From: JAAYBT01 sp964404395
GTDB lineage: Bacteria > Bacillota > Clostridia > Acetivibrionales > DTU013
Length of the DNA stretch: 11,827 nt
Assembly (NCBI GenBank): GCA_964404395.1
Contig: CAYOKA010000068.1
Span: 1 to 11,827, forward strand
Direction of reading: 5' to 3'
Part shown: positions 1-7,291 of the stretch, piece by piece
Numbering within the stretch: position 1 is the first letter of the stretch
How the letters are laid out: the number at the start of each line of letters is the position of its first letter
Made by a program: the position numbers and the translations under genes
The notes under the pieces: model-generated
Told to the model about the DNA's origin: nothing
Database searches by the model: none
The model's input: the letters and a program-made list of their open reading frames with translations, nothing else

Positions 1-1
1 T

Positions 2-1081
2 ATGTACTTTAAAGAGGATATCGATAAGGTGAAGGAAAGACTTTTTGCGTTCTGGGATCGGGAGATTGTTGATCGTGCTTGTGTGGCAGTGTGGGCACCT
101 AAGAAGGAAGGGGCTAATACATCTGCGTTTATCAATGATACACACTGTCCTGATGAGGAATCGTTGATACGCTATTGGACGGATCCGGAAACTATTTACA
201 AAAACACGATGCGTAGACTCGAAAACACCTATCTCGGCGGTGAATGCCTTCCTGCGGCTTTCCAAAATTATGGTACGGACGGCCATTGCAATTATTTTGG
301 AGCAAAGCCTACTTATGGTAGGGATACGATCTGGTTTGATCCGGTATGGGGGAGCCTGGAGGATGCAAACACAAGCTATGACGAAGGTCCTCTTGAGAAG
401 CATCTTGCTATTGCACAGTATCTGGTGGATCGGGCAGAGGACTACTATTTTGTTGCCATGCCGGACAACTGCGGCACTCTGGATGCAATATGCCACCTGT
501 ACGGGACTGAAAATGTGTTGATTTCATTTATGGAGGAGCCGGAACTGCTCAAAAACGCAATCAAAAAGGTGAATGAGGGCTGGAGCAGATCAACGGAGAA
601 ATTTTACAAGGTCAGCTGGGAGAACTGCGCAGGGGGCTCAGCTCATATGTGGATGCATCTTCTGGCACCGGGAAGGTTACAGCATATGCAATGCGACCTT
701 TCAGTAATGCTATCTCCTAAAATGTATGAAGAATTTGTTCTGCCTGAGCTCTACGAGCAAATGGAGAGTATTGATTACCCTGTATATCATTTTGATGGAA
801 TCGAGCAGATTGCTCATCTGCCCTACCTGCTAAGCCTTGAAAAGCTTAAGGCGATTCAGTGGACAGAAGTAGCCGGACAACCATCTGCAGCTAATTATAT
901 ACCTGTATTAAAACGTATACAGGATGCAGGTAAAAGCTTAATTATCATGGCTCCGCCGACTGATATTCCGGCACTTATGAGCGGATTGTCGTCGAAGGGA
1001 CTATATATACACACCGAAGCAGCGAATGTAGCTGAGGCAAAAGAAATTGAAGAGTACGTTAAAAAACATACGAAAGAATAA
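2..1081 (+). CDS. UroD-like corrinoid methyltransferase, HxD variant
   Basis: A 359-residue protein of the uroporphyrinogen decarboxylase-like superfamily, which includes MtaA, MtbA and CmuA methyltransferases. The opening (KEDIDKVKERLFAFWDREIVDR) and the stretch around residues 235-260 (CDLSVMLSPKMYEEFVLPEL) are typical of UroD-like proteins that are not heme enzymes. At the position where MtaA/MtbA carry the zinc-binding His-x-Cys, this protein has His263-Phe-Asp265-Gly, so the cysteine is replaced by aspartate. The C-terminus has no obvious replacement cysteine. The expected role is cytoplasmic methyl transfer between a substrate or acceptor and the corrinoid protein at 5942; direction and substrate are unknown. 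It is the first visible gene of an operon, 11 bp before the GH31 gene. The ATG at position 2 fits the family N-terminus, but only one upstream base is visible, so no ribosome site can be checked and a slightly earlier start is possible. True heme-pathway UroD is unlikely given the divergence and context. Confidence 0.85.
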   Translation: MYFKEDIDKVKERLFAFWDREIVDRACVAVWAPKKEGANTSAFINDTHCPDEESLIRYWTDPETIYKNTMRRLENTYLGGECLPAAFQNYGTDGHCNYFGAKPTYGRDTIWFDPVWGSLEDANTSYDEGPLEKHLAIAQYLVDRAEDYYFVAMPDNCGTLDAICHLYGTENVLISFMEEPELLKNAIKKVNEGWSRSTEKFYKVSWENCAGGSAHMWMHLLAPGRLQHMQCDLSVMLSPKMYEEFVLPELYEQMESIDYPVYHFDGIEQIAHLPYLLSLEKLKAIQWTEVAGQPSAANYIPVLKRIQDAGKSLIIMAPPTDIPALMSGLSSKGLYIHTEAANVAEAKEIEEYVKKHTKE

Positions 1082-1092
1082 GAGGTGACAGT

Positions 1093-3147
1093 ATGATAGA
1101 CAAGAGCTACAGGTATATGGATTCCCGATACGCCAGAGCTGTTGAGACCTACAAGCTGATAGAAGGCGGTTTTGAGATTTATCTTTCTGATGGGCAAAAG
1201 GGCTTGATAAATATGCGCATATCTGCTGTAGCAGACAACATCATCAAAATTCATGTTGCGCCCGGAAGAATGACGCCACCGAAGTTTGATTTTGTTAATC
1301 GCGACTATTTGCCGAAAAAGGTGAAAGCGGAAGCAGTGGATGATGGCAAAGCATTATGTATATCGACTAAGCACTGGCGTGCTGTGATTGGGAAGAATCC
1401 TTTTAGTCTGAGCATTCATGATAAGAATGATAATCTGGTTTATGCTGAAAATACGGATGATGTGAACTCTGTGGGTGAAGGGGAAGACAGGATTATGCCG
1501 CTGGGATACACATTGGATGCGAATGGCAACGTTGCAGGCATGAACTTTTGTGGACGGCTGAGATATGATGAACATATTTACGGCCTTGGAGAGCGTTTCA
1601 CTGAATTTGACAGACGCGGACAGCAGGTAACAATGTGGAACTATGATACGCTGGGCTGCCGGGACGAAAATGCATATAAGAACATACCGTTTTATGTAAG
1701 CTCCTATGGCTACGGACTGTTTTTGAATTCGCACAGAGCGGCTCAGTTCAATATTGGAAGCGAATCAATTGCGTCAATCAATGTACACTGCCCCGGAGAA
1801 GAAATGGAGTACTATATTATTACCGGCAGTTTGAAAGAGATTGTATCAACATACACTCATTTAACCGGTCCTGCTGCACTGCCTCCGGATTGGTCTTTTG
1901 GGCTTTGGTTTTCCACAGGATTTGCCGGGACAAATTCCGAGATGGTGGAAGCAGATGCAAAGAAGCTGCGTGAACTCGGTATTCCCACTGATGTAATCCA
2001 TTTCGATTGTTATTGGCTGCGAGACGATATGTGGTGCGACTTTGTATGGGATGATGCCATGTACCCTGACAGACTGCAGATGTTGAAACGCATAAAAGAC
2101 ATGGGGTATAAAATATGCCTGTGGATAAACCCCTATGTCACCATAAAAACGCAAATGTATGAAGAGGGAAAGAAGCACGGTTATTTTGCTAAAAACAGTG
2201 CAGGAGAGCCTTATCAAGCGGATTTATGGCATGGCTTGCTTTCCATGTGTGTTTTGTTGGACGTAACAAATCCCCAGGCAGTGGAATGGTTCCGAGGGAA
2301 ACTGAGGTCTGTGCTGTCTGAAGGTGTGGATGTGCTTAAAACAGATTTCGGTGAGGATATTCCGGTAGACTGCTTATTTAGTAACGGCATGACAGGCGAA
2401 GAAATGAGAAACGTATACAGCATTCTATATAATGAAATTGTTTTTGAAGAAACTAAAAAGCTGAAGAACGAGGAAAATGGCCTTGTATGGGCTCGAAGCG
2501 GATGTGCGGGCATGCAGAGGTATCCGGTTTGCTGGTCCGGCGATCCCCGGTCATCTTATGAATGCATGGCAGGAACACTGCGAAGCGGTTTATCTCTCGG
2601 AATGTCGGGCGTACCATTCTGGAGCCACGATATTGGCGGCTTCTATGGGCATGTTTCTGATGACATTTATGTGAGGTGGGCACAGTTCGGGCTTTTTAGT
2701 TCTCACAGCCGCATGCACGGAACGACAAGCCGGCCGCCCTGGGCATTCAGTGACCGAGCCTGCAAAATCGTGATTGACTTTATTAAGCTGCGCTACCGCT
2801 TGATGCCGTATATTTTGAAAACCGCACGCAATTGCTGTGAGCAAGGTTTGCCCTTCATTAGGCCTCTTGTATTGGAAGATAGCAGCGATCCAAATGTTCC
2901 TATGATTTACGATCAGTACTATTTCGGCAATGATATGATAGTGGCACCGGTCTTTGGAGGACATAATATAACCCGGGCAGTCTACCTGCCTGAAGGGGAC
3001 TGGCAGGATTTGCTGACCGGAAAGCGTTATAATGGAAGGCGATGGATTACAGTAAAATGTCCACTCGAATACATGCCGATTTTTGTGAAGAACAATGCCG
3101 ATATAGGGTTGCTTGACACGCCGGATATGTTTATCCATCAGAAATAA
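1093..3147 (+). CDS. GH31 alpha-glycosidase, YicI-like (probable alpha-xylosidase)
   Basis: A 684-residue glycoside hydrolase family 31 protein that cleaves alpha-linked terminal sugars with retention. It aligns by eye with E. coli alpha-xylosidase YicI: nucleophile Asp418 in KTDFGE with Lys416 (YicI Lys414/Asp416), acid/base Asp484 in CWSGDP (YicI Asp482), Cys306 in HFDCYW (YicI Cys307), and the GVPFWSHDIGGF segment. The N-terminal beta-sandwich covers roughly residues 1-250 and the TIM barrel follows. Cys306 and Lys416 favour xylosidase-like over glucosidase specificity, although the next residue is Tyr rather than YicI Phe308. It is about 90 residues shorter than YicI, mostly at the C-terminus. 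No signal peptide is visible, so it is cytoplasmic and acts on imported oligosaccharides or glycosides. The start follows GAGGTG at 1082-1087. It sits between two methyltransferase genes, which suggests that its product or substrate carries a methyl group (inference). Confidence 0.93.
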   Translation: MIDKSYRYMDSRYARAVETYKLIEGGFEIYLSDGQKGLINMRISAVADNIIKIHVAPGRMTPPKFDFVNRDYLPKKVKAEAVDDGKALCISTKHWRAVIGKNPFSLSIHDKNDNLVYAENTDDVNSVGEGEDRIMPLGYTLDANGNVAGMNFCGRLRYDEHIYGLGERFTEFDRRGQQVTMWNYDTLGCRDENAYKNIPFYVSSYGYGLFLNSHRAAQFNIGSESIASINVHCPGEEMEYYIITGSLKEIVSTYTHLTGPAALPPDWSFGLWFSTGFAGTNSEMVEADAKKLRELGIPTDVIHFDCYWLRDDMWCDFVWDDAMYPDRLQMLKRIKDMGYKICLWINPYVTIKTQMYEEGKKHGYFAKNSAGEPYQADLWHGLLSMCVLLDVTNPQAVEWFRGKLRSVLSEGVDVLKTDFGEDIPVDCLFSNGMTGEEMRNVYSILYNEIVFEETKKLKNEENGLVWARSGCAGMQRYPVCWSGDPRSSYECMAGTLRSGLSLGMSGVPFWSHDIGGFYGHVSDDIYVRWAQFGLFSSHSRMHGTTSRPPWAFSDRACKIVIDFIKLRYRLMPYILKTARNCCEQGLPFIRPLVLEDSSDPNVPMIYDQYYFGNDMIVAPVFGGHNITRAVYLPEGDWQDLLTGKRYNGRRWITVKCPLEYMPIFVKNNADIGLLDTPDMFIHQK

Positions 3148-3163
3148 TCAAGGAGATAGAGCG

Positions 3164-4420
3164 ATGTCATATAATAAGGATTTGAAAATCATTCACGAGC
3201 TGGCAGAAAAGGTTAATGTAATTTCAAATCAGCCACGGTATGAGAAAGCACGACGTTTATGGACGGATCATAATGACTTGAAGGCAGGTACTGAGCCTTT
3301 GATCTGGGTGTGCCCCGATGACGATGGAGGCTGGCTGGAGCTTGTTCCTTACAGCTCGCTGAAAACAGAAGATCCCGACCTGCAAGTCTTGGAGCACCGT
3401 CTAAGGAAGCTCATCTATCAGCATGAGAATTTTGATGATGATTATGTGCAGGAGCCTGTTTTACGGTTTGATATTCCCGGCGAATACACAGGCCACACCT
3501 TTGGCGATGCCGCACAGGAATATGCATGGGGCATACCTGTCCGGTCACAGCGTGTGACAAACGGTGCCTACCATCTGGATAATTATTTGGATAGTGAAGA
3601 GAACGTTGAGAGGCTTCTTCAGCATGAAGTCGATTTTAGGCCGGATACTGCAGAATGTGAGCGCTTGAGTGAAAAGTACATAAATGCTGTTGAAGGGCTG
3701 ATTGATATTCAATTTACAGTACCATATGTAACGCTCGTTCAAAGCGTTTATATTGAGCTTGTTCATTTGCGTGGCTTAACGGAGCTAATGCTGGATCTGT
3801 ATGACAATCCTGAATGGCTGCATAAGATACTGGATCATATGTCTGCATCAAAGGTGCGGCTTTTAGACCGGCTTGAACAAAGCAATATGCTTTATGATAA
3901 CAGATCGAATGTATATACAGGTTCAGGAGGATTGGGATATACAAGCTATAATGAGGGAGATCATTCCTGCAAGCTATCCAACATGTGGGGATTTGCCGAC
4001 ACACAGGAATTTTCTGATGTTTCTCCTGAAATGTTTGGTGAATTTGCCATTGCCTACCAAAAACGCGGGCTAAACAAATTTGGATTGATAAGCTATGGGT
4101 GTTGTGAACCGCTTACAAATAAATTTGATATAATCTTTTCTTCATTGCCTAATATCAGGCGATTGAGCATTAGTCCATGGGCAGATGTGAATATTGCGGC
4201 AGAGAAAATTAAAGATAAGGCGGTTTTTTCATGGAAGCCCAACCCATCGTTGGTCTGCAATGGTATTGATGAACCTTCTATGAGCAAAATGCTTGCCGAA
4301 ACAGCAAAAGCAACAAAGGATTGTGTAACAGAAATTATTCTAAAGGATATCCGGACATGCGGAGGTACTCCTGAGAATTTGCAGAAATTTATCAGAATGG
4401 CACGTCATGCGTTTAAATAG
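3164..4420 (+). CDS. UroD-like methyltransferase, GCCEP variant
   Basis: A 418-residue second member of the UroD-like superfamily, clearly different from the protein at 2-1081. The diagnostic stretch is YGCCEPL with Cys313-Cys314, followed by LSISPWADVN and SWKPNPSLV. This subgroup has Gly-Cys-Cys where MtaA/MtbA have His-x-Cys. A further cysteine, Cys399 in RTCGG, lies about 85 residues later, similar to the spacing of the third zinc ligand in MtaA/MtbA, so Cys313/314 and Cys399 are candidate metal ligands (inference). The likely job is methyl transfer to or from the corrinoid protein at 5942; with two UroD-like proteins present, one may handle substrate and the other the acceptor. The start at 3164 is chosen because AGGAG (3151-3155) lies 8 bases upstream. 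An earlier in-frame ATG at 3113 would overlap the GH31 gene, and the protein from 3164 (MSYNKDLKII) looks complete. Confidence 0.85.
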   Translation: MSYNKDLKIIHELAEKVNVISNQPRYEKARRLWTDHNDLKAGTEPLIWVCPDDDGGWLELVPYSSLKTEDPDLQVLEHRLRKLIYQHENFDDDYVQEPVLRFDIPGEYTGHTFGDAAQEYAWGIPVRSQRVTNGAYHLDNYLDSEENVERLLQHEVDFRPDTAECERLSEKYINAVEGLIDIQFTVPYVTLVQSVYIELVHLRGLTELMLDLYDNPEWLHKILDHMSASKVRLLDRLEQSNMLYDNRSNVYTGSGGLGYTSYNEGDHSCKLSNMWGFADTQEFSDVSPEMFGEFAIAYQKRGLNKFGLISYGCCEPLTNKFDIIFSSLPNIRRLSISPWADVNIAAEKIKDKAVFSWKPNPSLVCNGIDEPSMSKMLAETAKATKDCVTEIILKDIRTCGGTPENLQKFIRMARHAFK

Positions 4421-4442
4421 AATTTAGGGAGAGAAGATACGA

Positions 4443-4838
4443 ATGTTTAAAGGGAAGATACTAAATGCGCAGCTTTTACGCATTATAGCAGAAACAGGAC
4501 ACACGGATATGATTTGCGTAAGTGATGCCGGTTTACCGATTCCAAGGAATGTGGAACGTGTTGACCTGGCATTGGAAAAAAATAAACCAGGTTGGCTTGA
4601 GGTATGCAAGATCATGTTTGAGAACATGGTTATAGAAAAAATATATCTTTCAGAGGAAATGATTGAAGAGAATCCTGATATGTATGATAGATTTAAATTA
4701 TTATTTAAAGACACCGATATTGCATTTATTCCACATGCAAAATTCAAAGAGAGCAGCAAGAATTGCAGAGCAGTTGTTCGCACTGGCGAGTTTTCTCCAT
4801 TTTGCAACTGTATTCTTGTTGCCGGTGTAAACTTTTAG
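4443..4838 (+). CDS. rbsD: D-ribose pyranase (RbsD family)
   Basis: A 131-residue RbsD/FucU family protein, the same length as Bacillus RbsD. RbsD interconverts the pyranose and furanose ring forms of D-ribose in the cytoplasm, so that ribokinase receives the furanose it phosphorylates. Family marks are visible: catalytic His20 in TGHTD, Asp28 in SDAGLPIP, His98 in IPHAKF, and the C-terminal RTGEFSPFCN...LVAGVNF. At the sugar-binding tripeptide 120-122, usually Tyr-x-Asn, this protein has Phe120-Cys-Asn122, losing the tyrosine hydroxyl; this could alter ring or substituent preference. The start follows AGGGAGAG (4426-4433). It lies 22 bp after the second UroD-like gene and 13 bp before the kinase, the classical rbsD-rbsK pairing, but no ribose ABC transporter genes are in view. 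A mutarotase for another pentose or a methylated pentose is the main alternative. Confidence 0.92.
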   Translation: MFKGKILNAQLLRIIAETGHTDMICVSDAGLPIPRNVERVDLALEKNKPGWLEVCKIMFENMVIEKIYLSEEMIEENPDMYDRFKLLFKDTDIAFIPHAKFKESSKNCRAVVRTGEFSPFCNCILVAGVNF

Positions 4839-4851
4839 GAGGCTGATTATT

Positions 4852-5745
4852 ATGATTATCAACTTTGGTTCACTTAATATTGATAATGTTTATTCTGTGA
4901 CAAACTTTGTAAAACCGGGCGAGACGATACTGTGTAATGATTACAATATCTATGCAGGAGGCAAAGGGCTCAATCAATCCGTTGCTGCAGGGCGTGCAGG
5001 TGGTCGGGTGCGCCACGCGGGAATGGTTGGTGAGGAGGGAAGATTCCTTCTGGAGATTTTAAGCAATGCTAAAGTGGACACATCCCTTGTTAAGATTGTA
5101 AACGCAAGGAATGGACACACAACTATACAGGTAGATAAAAACGGACAAAACACTATTATCCTCTATGCCGGGACGAATCACATGCTTGATGAGGATTATG
5201 CAAGGGAAATTGCAGAGGTTCTTTCAAAAGGCGATATTGTTTTGTTCCAGAATGAAACCTCGGCAATTCCTGAATTGATGAAACTGGCTGCAGATAGAGA
5301 ATGCATAATTGCACTAAATCCGACACCGATGAATGACAGGGTTTTTGCGATGCCGCTGGAGCTCGTCGATATCTTAATAGTAAATGAGATAGAAGGTGAG
5401 GGAATGACCGGTAAAGCTGATCCAACAGAAATATTGGACAGGCTGGCTTCGCGATTTCCAACTGCAAAGATCCTCCTTACTCTAGGCGATATGGGAATGC
5501 GTTTTGCGCATGGCAAGGAGAGGATGGAGCAAGGCATTTTCTCTTTTGGCAGTGCTGTTGATACAACAGCAGCCGGGGATACATTTATAGGATATTACCT
5601 GGCCGCACTTTCGAATGGGGCAAATGACAGTGAGGCAATAAAGCGCGCCACTATTGCTTCAGGAATATGTGTAACACGCGCGGGAGCAGCGCAATCCATA
5701 CCCTTTTTATCGGAGGTTGAGGCAGTAATTAATTCAAAAGAATGA
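4852..5745 (+). CDS. rbsK: Ribokinase-type PfkB sugar kinase
   Basis: A 297-residue PfkB-family kinase, close to the usual ribokinase length of about 300. Ribokinase transfers phosphate from ATP to the C5 hydroxyl of ribofuranose. Visible motifs are the N-terminal GSLNIDNV sugar-binding strand with Asp11, the GGKGLNQSVAAGR motif (ribokinase GGKGANQAVAAAR), NPTPMN, TLGDMG in the nucleotide site, and the signature DTTAAGDTF at 237-245. The predicted catalytic base is Asp243, and the anion-hole motif reads AAGD rather than the usual GAGD. The strong ribosome site AGGAGG ends about nine bases before the ATG. Pairing with rbsD immediately upstream supports ribose or a close pentose as substrate. 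In this operon it may phosphorylate a sugar set free by the GH31 enzyme or by demethylation (inference). The exact substrate of PfkB kinases is hard to read from sequence; deoxyribose, xylose-like or other sugars remain possible. Confidence 0.88.
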   Translation: MIINFGSLNIDNVYSVTNFVKPGETILCNDYNIYAGGKGLNQSVAAGRAGGRVRHAGMVGEEGRFLLEILSNAKVDTSLVKIVNARNGHTTIQVDKNGQNTIILYAGTNHMLDEDYAREIAEVLSKGDIVLFQNETSAIPELMKLAADRECIIALNPTPMNDRVFAMPLELVDILIVNEIEGEGMTGKADPTEILDRLASRFPTAKILLTLGDMGMRFAHGKERMEQGIFSFGSAVDTTAAGDTFIGYYLAALSNGANDSEAIKRATIASGICVTRAGAAQSIPFLSEVEAVINSKE

Positions 5746-5788
5746 AACCTGAACAAGAACCCAATAATATTACAGTTTACAGCTAAAA

Positions 5789-5817
5789 ATTACAATAGTT
5801 TATTTTGATATTATATT
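5789..5817 (+). promoter_or_regulatory. Candidate promoter in AT-rich spacer before the gap
   Basis: The 96 bases 5746-5841 after the kinase gene are strongly AT-rich and hold no gene. ATTACA (5789-5794) and TATATT (5812-5817) resemble -35 and -10 boxes (four and five of six matches) with a 17-base spacer, so the corrinoid genes downstream could start a separate transcription unit. In such AT-rich DNA these matches can arise by chance. I see no convincing intrinsic terminator hairpin behind the kinase gene, so read-through from the upstream genes is also possible. Confidence 0.3.
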
Positions 5818-5841
5818 AACATTAAGACAGCTATATAAAGC

Positions 5842-5941
5842 NNNNNNNNNNNNNNNNNNNNNNNNNNNNNNNNNNNNNNNNNNNNNNNNNNNNNNNNNNN
5901 NNNNNNNNNNNNNNNNNNNNNNNNNNNNNNNNNNNNNNNNN
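5842..5941. other. Assembly gap of exactly 100 N
   Basis: Exactly 100 undetermined bases, the conventional length for a scaffold gap of unknown size. It removes the start of the corrinoid protein gene and its ribosome site. Corrinoid proteins of this family usually have about 30-40 more residues before the first visible one, so at least roughly 100 bases of coding sequence are missing; the real gap could be this short or could hide further genes. Any reading frame crossing it is an artefact. Confidence 0.97.
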
Positions 5942-6487
5942 AAGGTTATTCTTGAAGAAGGCCTGCTTTCCGGGATGAACGTCATCGGTGTCAAGTTTAA
6001 AAACAATGAGGTATATGTTCCTGATGTACTGATAGCCGCCAGAGCCATGAATGCAGGAACGGCACTTTTAAAGCCTCTGCTTGCTTCAGACGGAGTCGAG
6101 GCAAAAGGCAAGGTAGTTATTGGCACGGTAAAGGGAGATCTTCATGACATTGGAAAGAATCTGGTTCGTATGATGATGGAAGGAAAGGGACTGGAAGTAA
6201 TTGATCTGGGTGTGGATGTACCTCCGGAGAAATTCATTGACAGTGCGAAGGAAACAGGTGCGCAGATTATTGCCTGCTCAGCGTTGCTGACAACTACTAT
6301 GGGTGAAATGCAAAAGGTGATTGACGCTACACAGACAGCAGGGATAAGAGATAAGGTTAAAATTATGATCGGTGGCGCGCCTGTAACTGAGAATTACTGC
6401 AAACAGATTAATGCGGACTATTATACTCCGGATGCAGCTTCAGCAGCCGAGGTAGCAGCAAAAATCTGTATGGACATGAGTGCATAA
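5942..6487 (+). CDS. Corrinoid (B12-binding) methyltransferase protein, 5'-truncated by gap
   Basis: The visible 181 residues are the C-terminal part of a methyltransferase-cognate corrinoid protein (MtaC/MtbC/MttC-like), the methyl carrier that shuttles between methyltransferases through its cobalt. The end of the N-terminal helical B12-binding domain is present (KVILEEGLLSGMNVIG to the VYVPDVLIAARAMNAG segment), followed by the Rossmann-like cobalamin domain. The base-off signature GDLHDIGKN carries the His that coordinates cobalt (His at nucleotides 6143-6145). SALLTTTMGEM and MIGGAPVT match the other two conserved loops that hold the nucleotide tail. The N-terminus lies in the assembly gap; the in-frame ATG at 5975 is internal and not the start. 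It probably forms one unit with the DUF1638 and activator genes downstream, 43 bp and further on. It is the natural partner of the two UroD-like enzymes upstream. Confidence 0.93.
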   Translation, partial: KVILEEGLLSGMNVIGVKFKNNEVYVPDVLIAARAMNAGTALLKPLLASDGVEAKGKVVIGTVKGDLHDIGKNLVRMMMEGKGLEVIDLGVDVPPEKFIDSAKETGAQIIACSALLTTTMGEMQKVIDATQTAGIRDKVKIMIGGAPVTENYCKQINADYYTPDAASAAEVAAKICMDMSA

Positions 6488-6530
6488 GGATTTGGATTTA
6501 TATTCATCTAGTATTCAGGGAGTTAGATCC

Positions 6531-7262
6531 ATGAGATTGAAGCTTATTTGTTGTGAAGTTCTTACGCGCGAGATATGTCATGAATTATATACTAGCCCTA
6601 ATGCGATTGACCCGGTATTTACATCAAAGGGAGCCCATGAAAAACCTGATGATCTTCGCAGCATGATACAAAGCAGCATTGATGATGCAGATAAAGAAGG
6701 CTGCTATGATGCTGTGATTTTAGGCTACGGCCTTTGTGGAAATGCTGCCAATGGGCTTTCTGCCGGGTCAATCCCTTTTATTATTCCTCGTGCGCATGAC
6801 TGTTGCACATTGTTTCTTGGTTCAAAGGAAAAATTTATTGAATATTTTGGGGAAAACCCAAGTCTGGAATGGGGTTCTACGGGCTACATGGAAAGGGGAG
6901 ACTCCTATATACGGCAAACACAGACAGGTAAATTGCTAGGTATGGATATGGATTATGAGCAGCTGGTAGAACGGTATGGAGAGGAAAATGCGGCTTTTAT
7001 TCAGGAAACGCTGTATCCGGAGCGGAGAGACAGCGAGCTGATTTTTATTGATATGCCACAGACCAGGCATTTGGGGTATCTTGATAAGATGCGGGAGCTT
7101 GCACAGGAAGAGGGCAGGGGCCTAAAGGTCTATCCCGGAAACATACGTCTAATCAGAAATCTGGTGAACGGCAACTGGAATGAGGATGAATTTCTTATTG
7201 TTCCACCCTATAAGTCGATAAAGGCGGTCTATGATCAGGATGTAATCATGACCGTCGAATGA
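6531..7262 (+). CDS. DUF1638 family cysteine-rich protein
   Basis: A 243-residue protein that I assign to DUF1638 from its overall pattern; no biochemical function is established to my knowledge. The sequence is soluble-looking, without signal peptide or membrane segments. It has striking conserved-looking thiol clusters: Cys7-Cys8 in LICCEVLTREIC with Cys16-His17, Cys69 in GYGLCGNAANGL, and His89-Asp90-Cys91-Cys92 in RAHDCCTLFLG. These could bind a metal, an Fe-S cluster or a corrinoid (inference). It lies between the corrinoid protein and its activator, a placement consistent with a role in methyl transfer or corrinoid maintenance. The start at 6531 is chosen because AGGGAG precedes it by a normal distance and the protein then begins MRLKLICCEV. 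A GTG at 6480 in the same frame would add 17 unlikely residues and overlap the corrinoid gene. The activator gene follows after 29 bp. Confidence 0.82.
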   Translation: MRLKLICCEVLTREICHELYTSPNAIDPVFTSKGAHEKPDDLRSMIQSSIDDADKEGCYDAVILGYGLCGNAANGLSAGSIPFIIPRAHDCCTLFLGSKEKFIEYFGENPSLEWGSTGYMERGDSYIRQTQTGKLLGMDMDYEQLVERYGEENAAFIQETLYPERRDSELIFIDMPQTRHLGYLDKMRELAQEEGRGLKVYPGNIRLIRNLVNGNWNEDEFLIVPPYKSIKAVYDQDVIMTVE

Positions 7263-7291
7263 TTCAATAATGCGATTGGGGGATGTAATCT

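Noticed and set aside
2..1081. Genuine heme-biosynthesis uroporphyrinogen decarboxylase.
   Set aside because: No heme-pathway neighbours, divergent motifs, and a corrinoid methyltransferase context; the UroD-like methyltransferase reading fits better.
2590..3138. A 182-codon minus-strand open frame opposite the GH31 gene.
   Set aside because: The GH31 catalytic motifs fix the coding strand; the antisense product has no recognisable domain.
3113..3163. An N-terminal extension of the second UroD-like protein starting at ATG 3113.
   Set aside because: It overlaps the GH31 gene and adds 17 residues with no family character, while the ATG at 3164 has AGGAG at ideal distance.
5800..6126. A 108-codon minus-strand frame crossing the N run.
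   Set aside because: It depends on undetermined bases and lies opposite the real corrinoid gene; it is an artefact.
6480..6530. A GTG start for the DUF1638 gene overlapping the end of the corrinoid gene.
   Set aside because: The added residues look random, and ATG 6531 has its own AGGGAG ribosome site and a family-like N-terminus.
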